Source: JAPOXR01 sp965221935 (GTDB lineage: Bacteria; Pseudomonadota; Alphaproteobacteria; Rhodobacterales; Rhodobacteraceae). From it: a stretch of DNA of 64,000 nt. The stretch is taken from the NCBI GenBank assembly GCA_965221935.1, contig CBDCSZ010000036.1, forward strand, positions 189,604 to 253,603. The letters are read 5' to 3'. This document shows, piece by piece, positions 44,830 to 54,411 of the stretch. A model generated the notes under the pieces. That model was not told the origin of the DNA, made no database searches, and worked only from the letters and a program-made list of their open reading frames with translations. Both the position numbers and the translations under genes were made by a program. Each line of letters starts with the position of its first letter. The stretch's first letter is position 1.

Positions 44830-45810
44830 GTGGATAAGATTCTGGATGTGAGGGAGTTGAGAACCAGCTTCTACACCGATGAAGGTGTGGTGAAGGCCGT
44901 TGACGGCCTTTCGTACCATATCAACAAAGGGGAGTGCGTTGGCCTGGTGGGCGAGAGCGGTTGCGGTAAGAGCGTGAGCGCAATGTCGATCTTGCGGCTG
45001 ATCCCCCATCCGCCGGGAGTGATCGAGGGCGGTCAGATACTGTTTAAGGGCGAAGACCTCCTGGAGGTGAGTGAGGAAAGGATTCAGGAAGTGAGGGGCG
45101 ACCGGATATCGATCGTTTTTCAGGAGCCCTCGACGTCCCTGAATCCGGTGTTGAGCATCGAGCGCCAGCTGTCGGAACCGCTGAAGCTTCATAGAGGCAT
45201 GAACAGAAAGGAGGCCAACGCCGAAAGTGTGAGGTTGCTGGATCTGGTCGGCATTCCCGATGCCGAGCGAAGAGTTAAGGATTATCCGCATCAGTTCAGC
45301 GGGGGGATGCAGCAGCGAATCATGATCGCTATGGCACTGAGCTGCACTCCGGAACTGATTATTGCGGATGAGCCGACCACCGCGCTGGATGTGACCGTCC
45401 AGGCGCAAATCCTTGAGCTGATTGCAGAAATGCGCGAGAAGTTCGGAACCGCAGTGTTGATCATCACTCACAATCTTGGGGTAGTGGCCCGGTATGTGGA
45501 TCGATTGAACGTGATGTACGCGGGTTCCCTGGTTGAAACCGGACCCACCGCTGAGATTTATGCCAATCCGAAACACCCCTATACGATGGGTCTTCTCAGG
45601 TCAGTGCCCCGCCTGGACAAACCCCGCTCAACGGAGATGGAGGTCATCGAGGGGATGCCCCCGAATCTGGCCGATCTCCCTGTCGGTTGCCCGTTCGCGG
45701 AGCGCTGCGCTTTTGTGATGGACCAATGCCGGGCAGAAAAGCCGGTGCTGGAAGAAGTGAGTGAGGGACACTTCAAGGCCTGTTTTTTTGATGCGAACCA
45801 ACTCAGCTGA
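44830..45810 (+). CDS. DppD/OppD-like ABC transporter ATPase
   Basis: 326 residues from GTG 44830. Walker A is GLVGESGCGKSVSAMSIL, the Q-loop is IVFQEPSTSLNPVLSIERQL, the ABC signature FSGGMQQRIMIAMAL, Walker B LIIADEPTTALDVTVQ, and the H-loop His lies in LIITHNLGVVARYVD. The C-terminal oligopeptide-transporter extension carries a Cys cluster (CPFAERCAFVMDQCR) that typically binds an iron-sulfur cluster. It energises a peptide/opine-type importer. Intact. Confidence 0.94.
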   Translation: MDKILDVRELRTSFYTDEGVVKAVDGLSYHINKGECVGLVGESGCGKSVSAMSILRLIPHPPGVIEGGQILFKGEDLLEVSEERIQEVRGDRISIVFQEPSTSLNPVLSIERQLSEPLKLHRGMNRKEANAESVRLLDLVGIPDAERRVKDYPHQFSGGMQQRIMIAMALSCTPELIIADEPTTALDVTVQAQILELIAEMREKFGTAVLIITHNLGVVARYVDRLNVMYAGSLVETGPTAEIYANPKHPYTMGLLRSVPRLDKPRSTEMEVIEGMPPNLADLPVGCPFAERCAFVMDQCRAEKPVLEEVSEGHFKACFFDANQLS

Positions 45811-46807
45811 AAATACCGGGGTCTACGTGGCAGAACAGCAGGAAAAACTGGTCGAGGTTGAGAATCTGATCACTTACTTTCCGGTCTTTTCAGGGGTTTT
45901 TCAGAGAAAGACCGGGGAGGTTAAGGCAGTCGATGACGTCAGTTTTTTCATCAGGAAAGGGGAGACGCTGGGACTGGTGGGTGAGAGCGGTTGTGGAAAA
46001 ACCACCACGGGACGCTCCATCCTCAAACTGGAGGAGCCAACTTCCGGGAATGTGATCTTCGAGGGGAAGAACCTGATCGAGATGAAGGGCGAAGCCTTGA
46101 GACAGATGCGCGCCCACATGCAGCCGATTTTCCAGGATCCCTTCGCCTCTTTGAACCCGCGCATGAATGTGGGGAACATCATCGGCGAGCCGCTGATGGT
46201 GCATGATCTGGCCAAGGGGAAAGAAATCACGGAGCGGGTCGAGGAGCTGCTCAACATGGTGGGGCTGGCTCCTCGAATGGCCGAACGTTACCCCCATGAG
46301 TTCAGTGGCGGCCAAAGGCAGCGCATCGGCATCGCCCGGGCCCTGGCGGCCCACCCTTCTTTTGTCGTCTGCGACGAAGCGGTCTCGGCGCTGGATGTTT
46401 CCATTCAAGGCCAGATCGTAAAACTTCTGATCAGGCTGCGAGAAGAGTTGAATCTGACCTACCTTTTCATCTCGCATGACCTTTCGGTGGTCCGCCACAT
46501 CAGCGACCGTGTTGCCGTGATGTACCTGGGAAAGATCGTCGAGATCACAACCAGCGATCAGCTCTATCAGAGCCCCCGGCATCCTTATACGATTTCCCTT
46601 CTCTCGGCGGTTCCCATCCCCGACCCGGTTGTGGACCGCACCCGGGAGCGAATCGTTCTCAAAGGCGATGTCCCCAGCCCCATCAATCCGCCCGGCGGCT
46701 GTCCCTTCCACACCCGTTGTCAGATGGCCGTGGAGGAATGCAAGGCAACGAAACAAGAGCTGAGGCTTGTGGACAACGAACACTGGGTGGCTTGCCACCG
46801 CGTCTAG
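45791..46807 (+). CDS. DppF/OppF-like ABC transporter ATPase
   Basis: About 338 residues from ATG 45791, overlapping dppD by 20 bases; GTG 45827 is an alternative start. Walker A is GLVGESGCGKTTTGRSIL, the Q-loop PIFQDPFASLNPRMNVGNII, the signature FSGGQRQRIGIARAL, Walker B FVVCDEAVSALDVSIQ and the H-loop FISHDLSVVRHISD. The C-terminal Cys cluster is CPFHTRCQMAVEEC. It pairs with DppD. Intact. Confidence 0.94.
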   Translation: MRTNSAENTGVYVAEQQEKLVEVENLITYFPVFSGVFQRKTGEVKAVDDVSFFIRKGETLGLVGESGCGKTTTGRSILKLEEPTSGNVIFEGKNLIEMKGEALRQMRAHMQPIFQDPFASLNPRMNVGNIIGEPLMVHDLAKGKEITERVEELLNMVGLAPRMAERYPHEFSGGQRQRIGIARALAAHPSFVVCDEAVSALDVSIQGQIVKLLIRLREELNLTYLFISHDLSVVRHISDRVAVMYLGKIVEITTSDQLYQSPRHPYTISLLSAVPIPDPVVDRTRERIVLKGDVPSPINPPGGCPFHTRCQMAVEECKATKQELRLVDNEHWVACHRV

Positions 46808-46853
46808 GGTCAGGACCTGCAACAGAAAACACGCGCCGAGCCGGCTTTCGCTT

Positions 46854-47386
46854 TCAGGAATGAGAAATGAAGGCTAACGCTTCGCCGTCACCGCGGGCGC
46901 ACTCAAGGCGGTGTTCAGCCAGTGCTTCGCGCATCAGTATGGCTTCGAAAATCCCCTTGTGTGGTCCCGGAGATTGGATTGGCTGTCCACCGTCGGACAC
47001 GGCTTCCGCCAATAGGGTGAAAGCCAGGTCGTGAAGGCCTCGTGAATGGCGGGCAGCACGGGATTCCCGGTTATTCGGCACAGCACGCCGTGAAATGCCA
47101 TGTCGGTGCGCCAGAAGCTCTCCGAATCGCCTATTGCCGCGCCATTCTCCTCCGGGGCCTGCCTCAGGGCAGCGAGGCCGTCCATCCCGGCGTGCAGCGC
47201 CGCCTGACGCACAAGCCCCGCCTCAGCCAAGATCCGCGTGCCGAACAGGTTCTTGAGGCCGCCGGGCTGCTCGAGAAGGTGAGGGACGACGCTGCCGTCG
47301 GCGTGCATGGCCGCATCGTATCCGGGTTTCTGAACGACGGGGCGAAAGCGGGCGCGCGCCTCGACCAAACTTCGGTTGGAAAGCGA
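46854..47386 (-). pseudogene. FadR-type regulator, C-terminal half (gene split by IS110)
   Basis: The minus-strand reading from the IS110 border is SLSNRSLVEARARFRPVVQK followed by the FCD domain (LKNLFGTRILAEAGLVRQAA, FWRTDMAFHGVLCRITGNPV). A frameshift near 46960 follows, and then the last part IFEAILMREALAEHRLECAR. It is highly similar to the intact regulator at 36247. The missing N-terminal half is at 49763-49950, on the other side of the IS110 element. Confidence 0.88.
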
Positions 47387-47510
47387 TGGAGTGGACGCCC
47401 CCGATCTGCGGCGTCATGATGCGCCAGAATAAGAACGCACGCTTGTGTGCGTCTGAAACGCGAAAGGAAGCGATGGAGTGGACGCCCCCGATCTGCGGCG
47501 TCACAGTGCG
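47387..47510 (+). repeat. Duplicated IS110 left-end motif (~84-bp period)
   Basis: GCGATGGAGTGGACGCCCCC with the following GATCTGCGGCGTCA occurs at 47384 and again at ~47470, each followed by TGCGCCAG. A related GCGATGGAGTGGACGCC is at 25229 beside the truncated integrase. This suggests repeated use of, or a partial duplication of, the IS110 left terminus. Confidence 0.75.
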
Positions 47511-47560
47511 CCAGAGAAAACGCCAGACGAGCTGCGCGTTAAAACAGAGAGGAGACGTCC

Positions 47561-49435
47561 ATGGAGAAGGTTAGCATAGTCGGTGTCGACATTTCAAAGA
47601 GGGTTTTTCAATTGCACGGATCGACGGCCTGCGGCAGGCCGGTTTTTGTGAAGAAGCTGGGGCGGAGCGGGTGCAGCGAGACTAGCTGCTGAACTTGCGG
47701 GTGGAAGTCCCGCCGGCGCAATTCTCAGTTTGGCGTCGTAGTCATATCCCCACGGGTGTCGGGGTGACCCGGCGTCCGGAAGCGGGGACGTAAAAGCCTC
47801 TGTGGGCTGGGAGGACGATGTCCCTCTGGTCCGGTCGGACAGGGAGGCGAACAACCGGGAGGGCCGTAGCGAAAGCGAACGTCCGTATGAAGCGTCGAAA
47901 AAACGCTCCCCGCATGGAATCCGACTTGCGGGGGTATTGGAGGATGCCAAGGGTCTCCGCTCTGCCCGATGGCCAGTGCCGGTGCGGAAGAACTGAGATG
48001 CACGCATCGGATCGCCCGGCGTACAGGTGGCGGCAATCCCGGAGGGTTCAGTGGTGAAAGTCCGGAAGGTGAGGAGGACAGACAGGATGTTGTGACCCTC
48101 GAATGTCAAGGACCGTGTCCATAACCGGAGTACGGGAAAGGACGCGGAGTCCTCCTGACTGGCGGATGAGGCCGATTAAGCGGTGATGGACGGAATAACA
48201 CAACCCGTCCGGAGCGAGGGCCTCTGGGCTCAGGTGGCGAAGACGGCAGGTCATGCCGGGACTCAGAGCCCGGCGCCGACCGAGGATACCACCCCGGTTG
48301 AAAGGGGTGGCGCTGTCGAGCCGAAGGGCGGCGTAAACGCGGGATGATGCCACGGGTATGGCTGGGTCAGCCTTGAGCGTGGCGGATGTCGCGGAAGGCA
48401 CCGTAACGAACTCCTGCGGGGGTGCCTGACGCTTGAAGCCGGACCCGGGAAAACCGGAAGTCCGGAATTTTAGGGGGGACGCTGGAAACGTGACCTATGG
48501 TGCGCGCGCCAGTGTCCTACCCGACGTTCCTGCCGTTTCTGGAGGATCTGCCGCCGTGCCTGGTTGTGATGGAGGCCTGCGGCGGCGCCCACCACTGGGG
48601 CCGGCGGATCATTGGGCTCGGCCATGAGTGCAGGCTGATCCCGCCGGTGTATGTGAAGCCGTTCGTCAAGCGGCAGAAGAGCGACGCGAACGACGCGGCG
48701 GCGATCGTGGAGGCGGCGCAGCGGCCGAGCATGCGGTTCGTGGCGGTGAAGCCGGAAGCGGCCCAGGCCGACGCGATGCTGTTCCGGACCCGCGCTCTTT
48801 TCGTGCGGCAGCGCACGCAGACCGTGAACGCGCTGCGCGGCCATCTCGCGGAGTTCGGCCTGGTGTCGGCCCGCGGCGTGGCAAATGTGGAGGCTCTGAG
48901 AGCCGAGCTGGAGAAGGCCGCCGAAGGGGTTCCGGAGCTGGTTCAGCAGTCCGCGGAGATGCTGTTTGGCCAGATCGACGCGCTGAACGGGCGGATCGCG
49001 GAGCTGGACCGCGAGCTGAAGCGCCGCTCGCGGGAGCGGGAGGACATCCGGAACCTGATGACAATCCCCGGGGTCGGGCCGATCAGCGCGATGGCGGTGC
49101 ACGCGTTCGCGCCGCCGATGGGGAGCTTCCGCAGCGGCAGGGACTTCGCCGCCTGGACGGGCCTGACCCCGCGTCAGCATTCGACCGCCGGCCGGCAGAG
49201 GCACGGGCGGATCACGAAGATGGGGCAGCGCGACATCAGGAGCCTGCTGGTTCAGGGGGCGGTCGCCGTGCTGCGTCATCAGAGAGGCCGGGAGGAGATC
49301 GCGGACCCCTGGCTGCGGAGGATGATTGAGGAGAAGCCGTTCAAGGTGGCCGCGGTCGCCCTGGCGAACAGGATGGCCCGGACCGTGTGGGCGCTTTCGG
49401 TGAAAAACGAAGTCTGGCGGCCAAGGGCGGCGTGA
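47561..49435 (+). CDS. IS110-family transposase (DEDD), interrupted by a group II intron
   Basis: Exon 1 (47561-47670) reads MEKVSIVGVDISKRVFQLHG with the first Asp; exon 2 (48526-49435) follows. Precise removal of 47671-48525 leaves the frame open and gives KKLGRSGFLPFLEDLPPC at the joint, 339 residues in all. Other DEDD residues are in LVVMEACGGAHHWGR (Glu) and KSDANDAAAIVEAA (Asp pair). The C-terminal domain has GVGPISAMAV, FAAWTGLTPRQHST (catalytic Ser region) and GRITKMGQRDIRSLLVQGA. Function depends on splicing. Confidence 0.9.
47671..48525 (+). ncRNA. ORF-less group II intron
   Basis: Begins GTGCAGCG (bacterial group II 5' consensus GUGYG) and ends with AC. Near the 3' end, GGGGGACGCTGG (from ~48474) pairs with CCAGTGTCC at 48509-48517, then TA, then CCC paired to GGG, then GAC. 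This is a domain VI hairpin with a bulged A seven bases from the 3' end. A hairpin near 48436-48470 (AGCCGGAC...GAAAA...GTCCGG) fits domain V. CCGCTC at ~47957 is complementary to the last six exon-1 bases GAGCGG, a candidate EBS1-IBS1 pair. No reverse transcriptase ORF. Confidence 0.85.
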
Positions 49436-49762
49436 CGGCTGCTTGGAAAGAAAAAAGAGGAAACTGAGGAAGGAGAGAATTCGGGGCCGGGGCCCGGGTG
49501 ACCGGGCGGGCGGCCTCCGGACTGTGCGCCGGGAGCGAAGGACAGCGCAGGGGCAAGAGTCGGACAGACGGGGCCGGAAAAACCAGACATGGACGCAGGG
49601 CTTCGAGCCCGGGTAAGCGATTTGGATCCGGTCCGCGAACACCATGCGGGCCCGCGGCCGAAAGCGCCGCATCTCAGAGGCCGGACATACGACAGCGCCC
49701 GACGCAGGCTTCCTGCATTGCCGAGATTCCCGGTTGCGCTCAGGGGGGCGTCCACATACGGC

Positions 49763-49950
49763 TGCACGGCTTCCCTGACAACCGTTCGGCTGATGTGGAA
49801 CTCATCCACCAAGTCCCGTTCAGTGGACAGCGGTTCACCGTCCTTGAGTTCACCGGACCGGATCCTTTCCCCGAGAGTCTGGATCACAAAGTCCGCCGCC
49901 CTGTTCGCGCTTCGCTGCTCCGACACGTCCGCTGCTCCCGCTGGCGCCAT
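49763..49950 (-). pseudogene. FadR-type regulator, N-terminal half (gene split by IS110)
   Basis: From ATG 49950: MAPAGAADVSEQRSANRAAD, FVIQTLGERIRSGELKDGEP, LSTERDLVDEFHISRTVVRE and AVQ, then IS110. This is nearly identical to the first ~62 residues of the regulator at 36247. The gene diverges from the dppA-like gene at 50338, the position expected for its regulator. Confidence 0.88.
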
Positions 49951-50337
49951 GACCTGTGTCCTCTTTCTGACACGCCGCCGTTTTTGCCATCAACGCCCTT
50001 TGGCGGACCTTCTGCGATGATATGGTATGATGACAAATGAGGGCATTTCGGCACATGTTGACACGATGTCGAGGCTGCCGTATCTTTGGTCGCGCCAAAT
50101 GGCGTGCATGGGAGGACGGAACACTGCTGCAGACGGCCCGGCCCGCACTCTGGGAAGACACCGGAAGCGACACTCTCGTGCGCGGTATCTCCGCGCGCCT
50201 CTTCAAGTCGCCGCCCGCAGCATTGCGCCTTTGGACCGCCCGGCCGCGCCATCTTGCGAAACGGCGCCGGTTCAGCGCTTCAATTCCGAAGCGTCCGGGT
50301 CTGACGTTGTGAACATCCAATCGAAGGGAAAAAAAAG
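49951..50337. promoter_or_regulatory. Divergent leader between fadR-like and dppA-like genes
   Basis: No gene is supported. TTCTGCGATGATATGG (near 50014) is the counterpart of the AT-rich block upstream of the other FadR gene (36165-36190). The next ~100 bases (TTTGGTCGCGCCAAATGGCG onward, 50080) are repeated in reverse complement at about 36115-36020. Conservation of this non-coding block at both loci points to a shared operator and leader. Confidence 0.55.
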
Positions 50338-52109
50338 ATGGATACTCAAAAAAGCGGATCAGCCATCGGCACTGCGCTGCTGGCTCTCATTCTTGGGGGG
50401 GGGTAGGCTTCCTTAGCAGCCCGTCCTTGGCAGCCGAAACAATTGGTTTTTCGTCGGAGGCGGCAAAGAACGCCGGGCCGCAATACGGCGGGACGATCAC
50501 ATTCCTGGACGGATATGGAGCGGCTTTTCCGCCCACAGCCTGGCACAAAGGACCAGGCAGTTCGTGGACGTCGGGCATTTATCATGAACCGATGTATGAG
50601 ACCCTTATGGCTGCGGACATTGAGAAGTTGGGGCCGCGCGGCTCAGGGGTTTCTGATTTCTATCACTCTCAAGGCGAAACTTTGGGTCTCCTAACAGGCC
50701 GGTTGGCTGAAAGCTGGTCGACACCCGATGCGAACACAATAATTTTCAAACTGCGTCCGGGGATCATGTGGTCGGGCAAGCCGGGAGTCATGGAATCAAG
50801 GGAGCTGACAGCGGAGGATGTGGTTCATAGCTATGAATTGGGTTTCAACCGCTATGATTTTTTAATATATCGGGACGTGGAGTCAGTAACAGCTACGGAC
50901 AGGCACACGGTCACAATAAAGAACAAAGCCTTCCATCCTGAATGGTCGTATTACTTTGGATTCGCGCATTCGAATGCGGCGACCATCGTGCCTCGTGAGC
51001 TGACGGACGAGGCCATGAAAGACTGGAAGACTCATGTGGGGCTGGGGACAGGCCCGTTCACACTCGAGGACGTCGTGGAAGGCAGCACGGTGTCTTACGT
51101 AAGGAATCCCAATTACTGGGACAGTTACGTATTCAATGACAAGAAATACGAAATTCCGTTTATCGACCGCCTGGTAAAAACTCTGATACAGGATAAATCC
51201 TCCCAGGTCGCCGCGCTGCGAACAGGGAAGATTGACGTGTATGATGTGCTCCAGAAAACGTTCGTCGACTCGCTTAAAGGATCAAGTCCCGAACTCAAGA
51301 TGATAGAGAGACCGGCGGAGAGAGCCTGGAGAATCGGCATGAGGCTGGATGTGAAGCCCTTTGAAGATCTCAGAGTGCGCAAGGCAATCAGCATGGCTAT
51401 AGACCGGGAAGCCTTTATCAATACCTTGTGGGGCGGCGGCGGAGTGATTTTAAACGCCGAGCTCCATGCAGGACTTCCAGAGACTCTTTATACTCCTCTG
51501 GAGAAGCTGCCGGAATCAACTCGGGAGAATTTTGAGTATAACCCTGAGCGCGCAAGGCAGCTGTTGGCCGAGGCAGGCTATCAGGACGGTTTCGAGACGA
51601 CCATACAAGCATATGCGCGGGAGCCTGAGCGGGATGTGGTGTCTTTTCTGACAGCTATGTGGAAGGATATCGGAATCGACGTCAAAATTGATCTGCGGGA
51701 TTCGTCCGCTTTGGATGGAATTCTTAACAAAAATGAGCATGCGCCGGTTACTTTGTTTGCGAACTCAGTCGGTCTTCCGGGAAATACTCTTGAAAGCTTT
51801 GCAGTTGGAGAGAATCACACGTATCAGACCGCGGTGGTTGATGACCCTGAAATAAACGAGATTTTTGCAAAGTGGTCACGAACAGTCGACCCCGTTGAAG
51901 CGGACAAGATCATGAAGGGTTTGAACCAGCAGTGGCTGGAGAAAGCTTATGTGGCCTACGCGCCAACTCCAATGGTGACCATGGCTCACTGGCCATGGGT
52001 GGAAAACTACGCCGGCGAAGTCAATGACACCTGTTGTTTTTCTGTTGGCGGGATTTTTGCTCGCTCCTGGATCAACAGCGATTTAAAGGCGGAGATATTG
52101 GGACAGTAA
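50338..52109 (+). pseudogene. DppA-like ABC substrate-binding protein, frame broken by a G9 tract
   Basis: ATG 50338 starts MDTQKSGSAIGTALLALILG, a signal peptide. A run of nine G (50395-50403) puts TAG in frame; with seven or ten G the reading joins GFLSSPSLAAETIGFSSEAA and the mature protein. The mature part (QYGGTITFLDGYGAAFPPTA, DANTIIFKLRPGIMWSGKPG, PTPMVTMAHWPWVENYAG) is an intact ~545-residue SBP_bac_5 periplasmic protein for peptides or opines. It is a pseudogene, phase-off allele or sequencing artefact. Confidence 0.88.
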
Positions 52110-52199
52110 TGATCCCAGTCGGGGAATGGAGCGGTCTCCATTCCCCGATAATAGGGCCTCGGGATAGAGGCCGAATTATACCAGCATTGTGAGAATGTC

Positions 52200-52265
52200 A
52201 TGAAGACAATAAACGGAAAAACCGTCTTCATCTCAGGGGGAGCGAGTGGACTCGGGCTGAGATAG
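52200..52265 (+). pseudogene. Short-chain dehydrogenase N-terminal scrap
   Basis: MKTINGKTVFISGGASGLGL then stop: the TGxxxGxG-type NAD-binding start of an SDR enzyme (GGASGLGL). It is cut at 52265, where the dppB-like fragment begins. Only 21 codons. Confidence 0.6.
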
Positions 52266-52266
52266 A

Positions 52267-52588
52267 TTGCCCGTCACTTTTGAGCTTGCGGTCTTGTCTA
52301 TGGTAATAGCCGTCCTCATAGCCCTCCCTATCGGTACCTATTCCGCGATACGGCAGGACAAGATGGGCGACTACTTCGCGCGCAGCTTTGGGTTCTCGCT
52401 ATCGCGGTACCCAACTTCTGGCTAGGGACTTTGGTCGTCGTCTTCCTCTCGATTTGGGGGGTGGGTGGTCTCCGCCGCTAGAGTCTGTCAGTTTCACGAA
52501 TGATCCGCTGGGAAACCTGAAGATGTTGATCATTCCGTCTCTTGTTTTGGGCATGGCGATGTCGGGGATGGTCATGAGGATGATGTGA
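52267..52588 (+). pseudogene. DppB-like permease internal fragment, frameshifted
   Basis: Reads VTFELAVLSMVIAVLIALPI and GTYSAIRQDKMGDYFARSFG, then in other frames PNFWLGTLVVVFLSIWG and FTNDPLGNLKMLIIPSLVLG followed by MAMSGMVMRMM. It parallels residues ~100-230 of the intact DppB at 34657. Two frameshifts and loss of both ends. It suggests that a second dppB stood downstream of dppA. Confidence 0.85.
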
Positions 52589-52616
52589 CCTGCCCCCCTT
52601 AACCGGATCCAAACGC

Positions 52617-53922
52617 TTAGGACACTCGCCAAAATAACTTGACTATTTGGCGCTGTCGTGCCATGCGTATACCATGGATGGTGTGGCGGACACGATTCGA
52701 TCCAAGCACACAGCGCTGGAAGCGGTTCTGGACGAGCGCTCGCGGCGCCTGTGGGCGGCGGCTGAAGCCCGCGCGCTCGGCCGCGGCGGCATTGCCCGGG
52801 TCGTCGAGGCGACGGGGATGTCCCGCAACACGGTCCGCGCCGGCCTGAGCGAGCTGGACCATGGTGCGGCGGCGGCGGTATCCGCGCCGGCCGGGCGGAC
52901 CCGCCGTCCCGGCGGCGGCCGCAAACGCCTGTCCGACCATGACCCGGGCCTGGTGACGGCGCTGGAGCTCCATCTCGAGCCGGCGACGCGCGGAGATCCG
53001 GAACGCCCGCTCCGCTGGACGTCGCTGAGCGCGCGCCGCCTCGCGGACGCTCTCAGCGCAGAAGGCCATCCGGTCAGCGAGCGCACGGTCAACCGGCTGC
53101 TGCACTCCCTCGGCTACAGCCTGCAGTCCAACCGCAAGACGGTTGAGGGCCGCCGGCATCCGGACCGCGACGCGCAGTTCCGGCGCATTGACCGCAGGGT
53201 GCGGGCCTTCCAGAAGCTGGGCCAGCCGGTCATCTCGGTCGACACGAAGAAAAAGGAGCTTGTCGGCCCCTTCCGCAACGGCGGCAGGGAATGGCGGCCG
53301 AAGGGAACACCAGTGCAGGTCCGCGTCCACGGTTTTCCCGACCCGGAGCTCGGCAAGGCGATACCCTATGGCGTCTATGACATGACGGCCGACAAGGGCT
53401 GGGTCAGCGTCGGAACCGACCATGACACCGCGTCATTCGCGGTGGAGAGCGTGCGGCGGTGGTGGCAGAGCATGGGCCGCCCCCTGTGCCGGGACGCCCG
53501 CAGGCTCCTGATCACGGCCGACGGCGGCGGCTCCAACAGCAGCCGGAACCGGATGTGGAAACTCGAACTGCAGCGCCTCGCCGACGAGCTCGGCCTGAAG
53601 ATCTCGGTCTGCCACTTCCCGCCGGGCACGAGCAAGTGGAACAAGATCGAGCACCGCATGTTCTGCCACATCACCCGGAACTGGCGCGGACGGCCCCTGG
53701 TCAGCTGCCGGGTCATCGTCGAGCTCATCGCCGCCACCACGACCCGCGCCGGTCTGAAGATCCGGTCGCGGATCGACGACAACGAGTATCCGCTCGGCGT
53801 CAAGGTTTCCGACGAACGGATGAAGACCCTGAAAATCCGCCGCGACGGCTTCCACGGCGACTGGAACTACACCCTGATCAACAGGTCATCCTGATCATGT
53901 TATTTTGGCGAGAGGCCTTAGT
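52617..53922 (+). mobile_element. ISAzo13-family insertion sequence
   Basis: Terminal inverted repeats share CTCGCCAAAATAAC (52625-52638; complement at about 53901-53914) with partly matching outer bases. The single transposase gene fills the interior. Exact outer borders are approximate. It truncates the dppB fragment on its left. Confidence 0.82.
52674..53894 (+). CDS. ISAzo13-family transposase
   Basis: About 406 residues from ATG 52674. N-terminal HTH is GRGGIARVVEATGMSRNTVRAGLSEL. A central region is LSARRLADALSAEGHPVSERTVNRLLHSLGYS. The catalytic core has PVISVDTKKKELVGPFRNGG, LLITADGGGSNSSRNRMWKL and HFPPGTSKWNKIEHRMFCHI. This is the arrangement of ISAzo13 transposases. Intact. Antisense frames over it are shadows. 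Confidence 0.93.
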   Translation: MDGVADTIRSKHTALEAVLDERSRRLWAAAEARALGRGGIARVVEATGMSRNTVRAGLSELDHGAAAAVSAPAGRTRRPGGGRKRLSDHDPGLVTALELHLEPATRGDPERPLRWTSLSARRLADALSAEGHPVSERTVNRLLHSLGYSLQSNRKTVEGRRHPDRDAQFRRIDRRVRAFQKLGQPVISVDTKKKELVGPFRNGGREWRPKGTPVQVRVHGFPDPELGKAIPYGVYDMTADKGWVSVGTDHDTASFAVESVRRWWQSMGRPLCRDARRLLITADGGGSNSSRNRMWKLELQRLADELGLKISVCHFPPGTSKWNKIEHRMFCHITRNWRGRPLVSCRVIVELIAATTTRAGLKIRSRIDDNEYPLGVKVSDERMKTLKIRRDGFHGDWNYTLINRSS

Positions 53923-53971
53923 TGTCGACATGTGGCATATCCCTTTCTCTTCGAGAATTGACGGCGTCTGT

Positions 53972-54280
53972 CTATGCCGCCTTGATATGCCGCCCTTTCC
54001 GGTCCGTCACCAACTTCCGGGCATATCCCCCATGGGGGGATATAATCCTCAATTTGAAGCTCCATCGCTTACTCCCCGAGGAGGGCAGCGTGGATTGATC
54101 GTTGACCCGCGCGTAGACGATCACCTTCGCCCTCGCGTTGTACCGGAAGAACAATCGGAACTGTCTGCCGATCCTGGCGCGCCGCCAATGGCGGTAGCGC
54201 GGGCCGAGGGTGCTGCCCTGGCGGTACTCGTCCCGGGATGGATCCTGCGGGACGACCTCCAGCATCAGCCGGCTCAACAT
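53972..54280 (-). CDS. YhaV-type toxin-like protein, probably 5' truncated
   Basis: 102 residues. MLEVVPQDPSRDEYRQGSTL, GPRYRHWRRARIGRQFRLFF, RYNARAKVIVYARVND resembles the RNase core of YhaV toxins, whose relatives read EVIPQDP and LGxxYRHWxRAKF. YhaV is ~150 residues, and the expected N-terminal part is interrupted by stops upstream of 54280. No PrlF antitoxin gene is visible. The C-terminal tail (IISPHGGYARKLVTDRKG) is unlike the family. Probably degenerate. Confidence 0.62.
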   Translation of the reverse strand: MLSRLMLEVVPQDPSRDEYRQGSTLGPRYRHWRRARIGRQFRLFFRYNARAKVIVYARVNDQSTLPSSGSKRWSFKLRIISPHGGYARKLVTDRKGRHIKAA

Positions 54281-54411
54281 TTCACGCCAATTTGGGATGA
54301 CGCACCAGGCATTGAGGCGAAAGACGGGCTATTCTCCTCATTGAACGAAGCGAATCGACTTGTCTAATGACGAGAACGACACTATCTTCTCCTCATCCAG
54401 TGAGGAGAACC

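Larger units (their letters stand above)
47387..49762 (+). mobile_element. IS110-family element inserted in a fadR-like gene
   Basis: The borders are fixed by the two halves of the interrupted regulator. The left end begins TGGAGTGGACGCCCCCG and the right end closes with the complement of GTATGTGGACGCCCCCC, so GTGGACGCCCCC is a short subterminal inverted repeat. The element has ~170 bp before the transposase and a ~330-bp non-coding tail after it. An 855-bp group II intron raises its length to 2376 bp. Confidence 0.85.

Noticed and set aside
47671..48525. Interpretation as another insertion sequence within IS110
   Set aside because: No terminal inverted repeats, target duplication or ORF; the segment has group II intron end consensus and domain VI, and removal restores the reading frame exactly.
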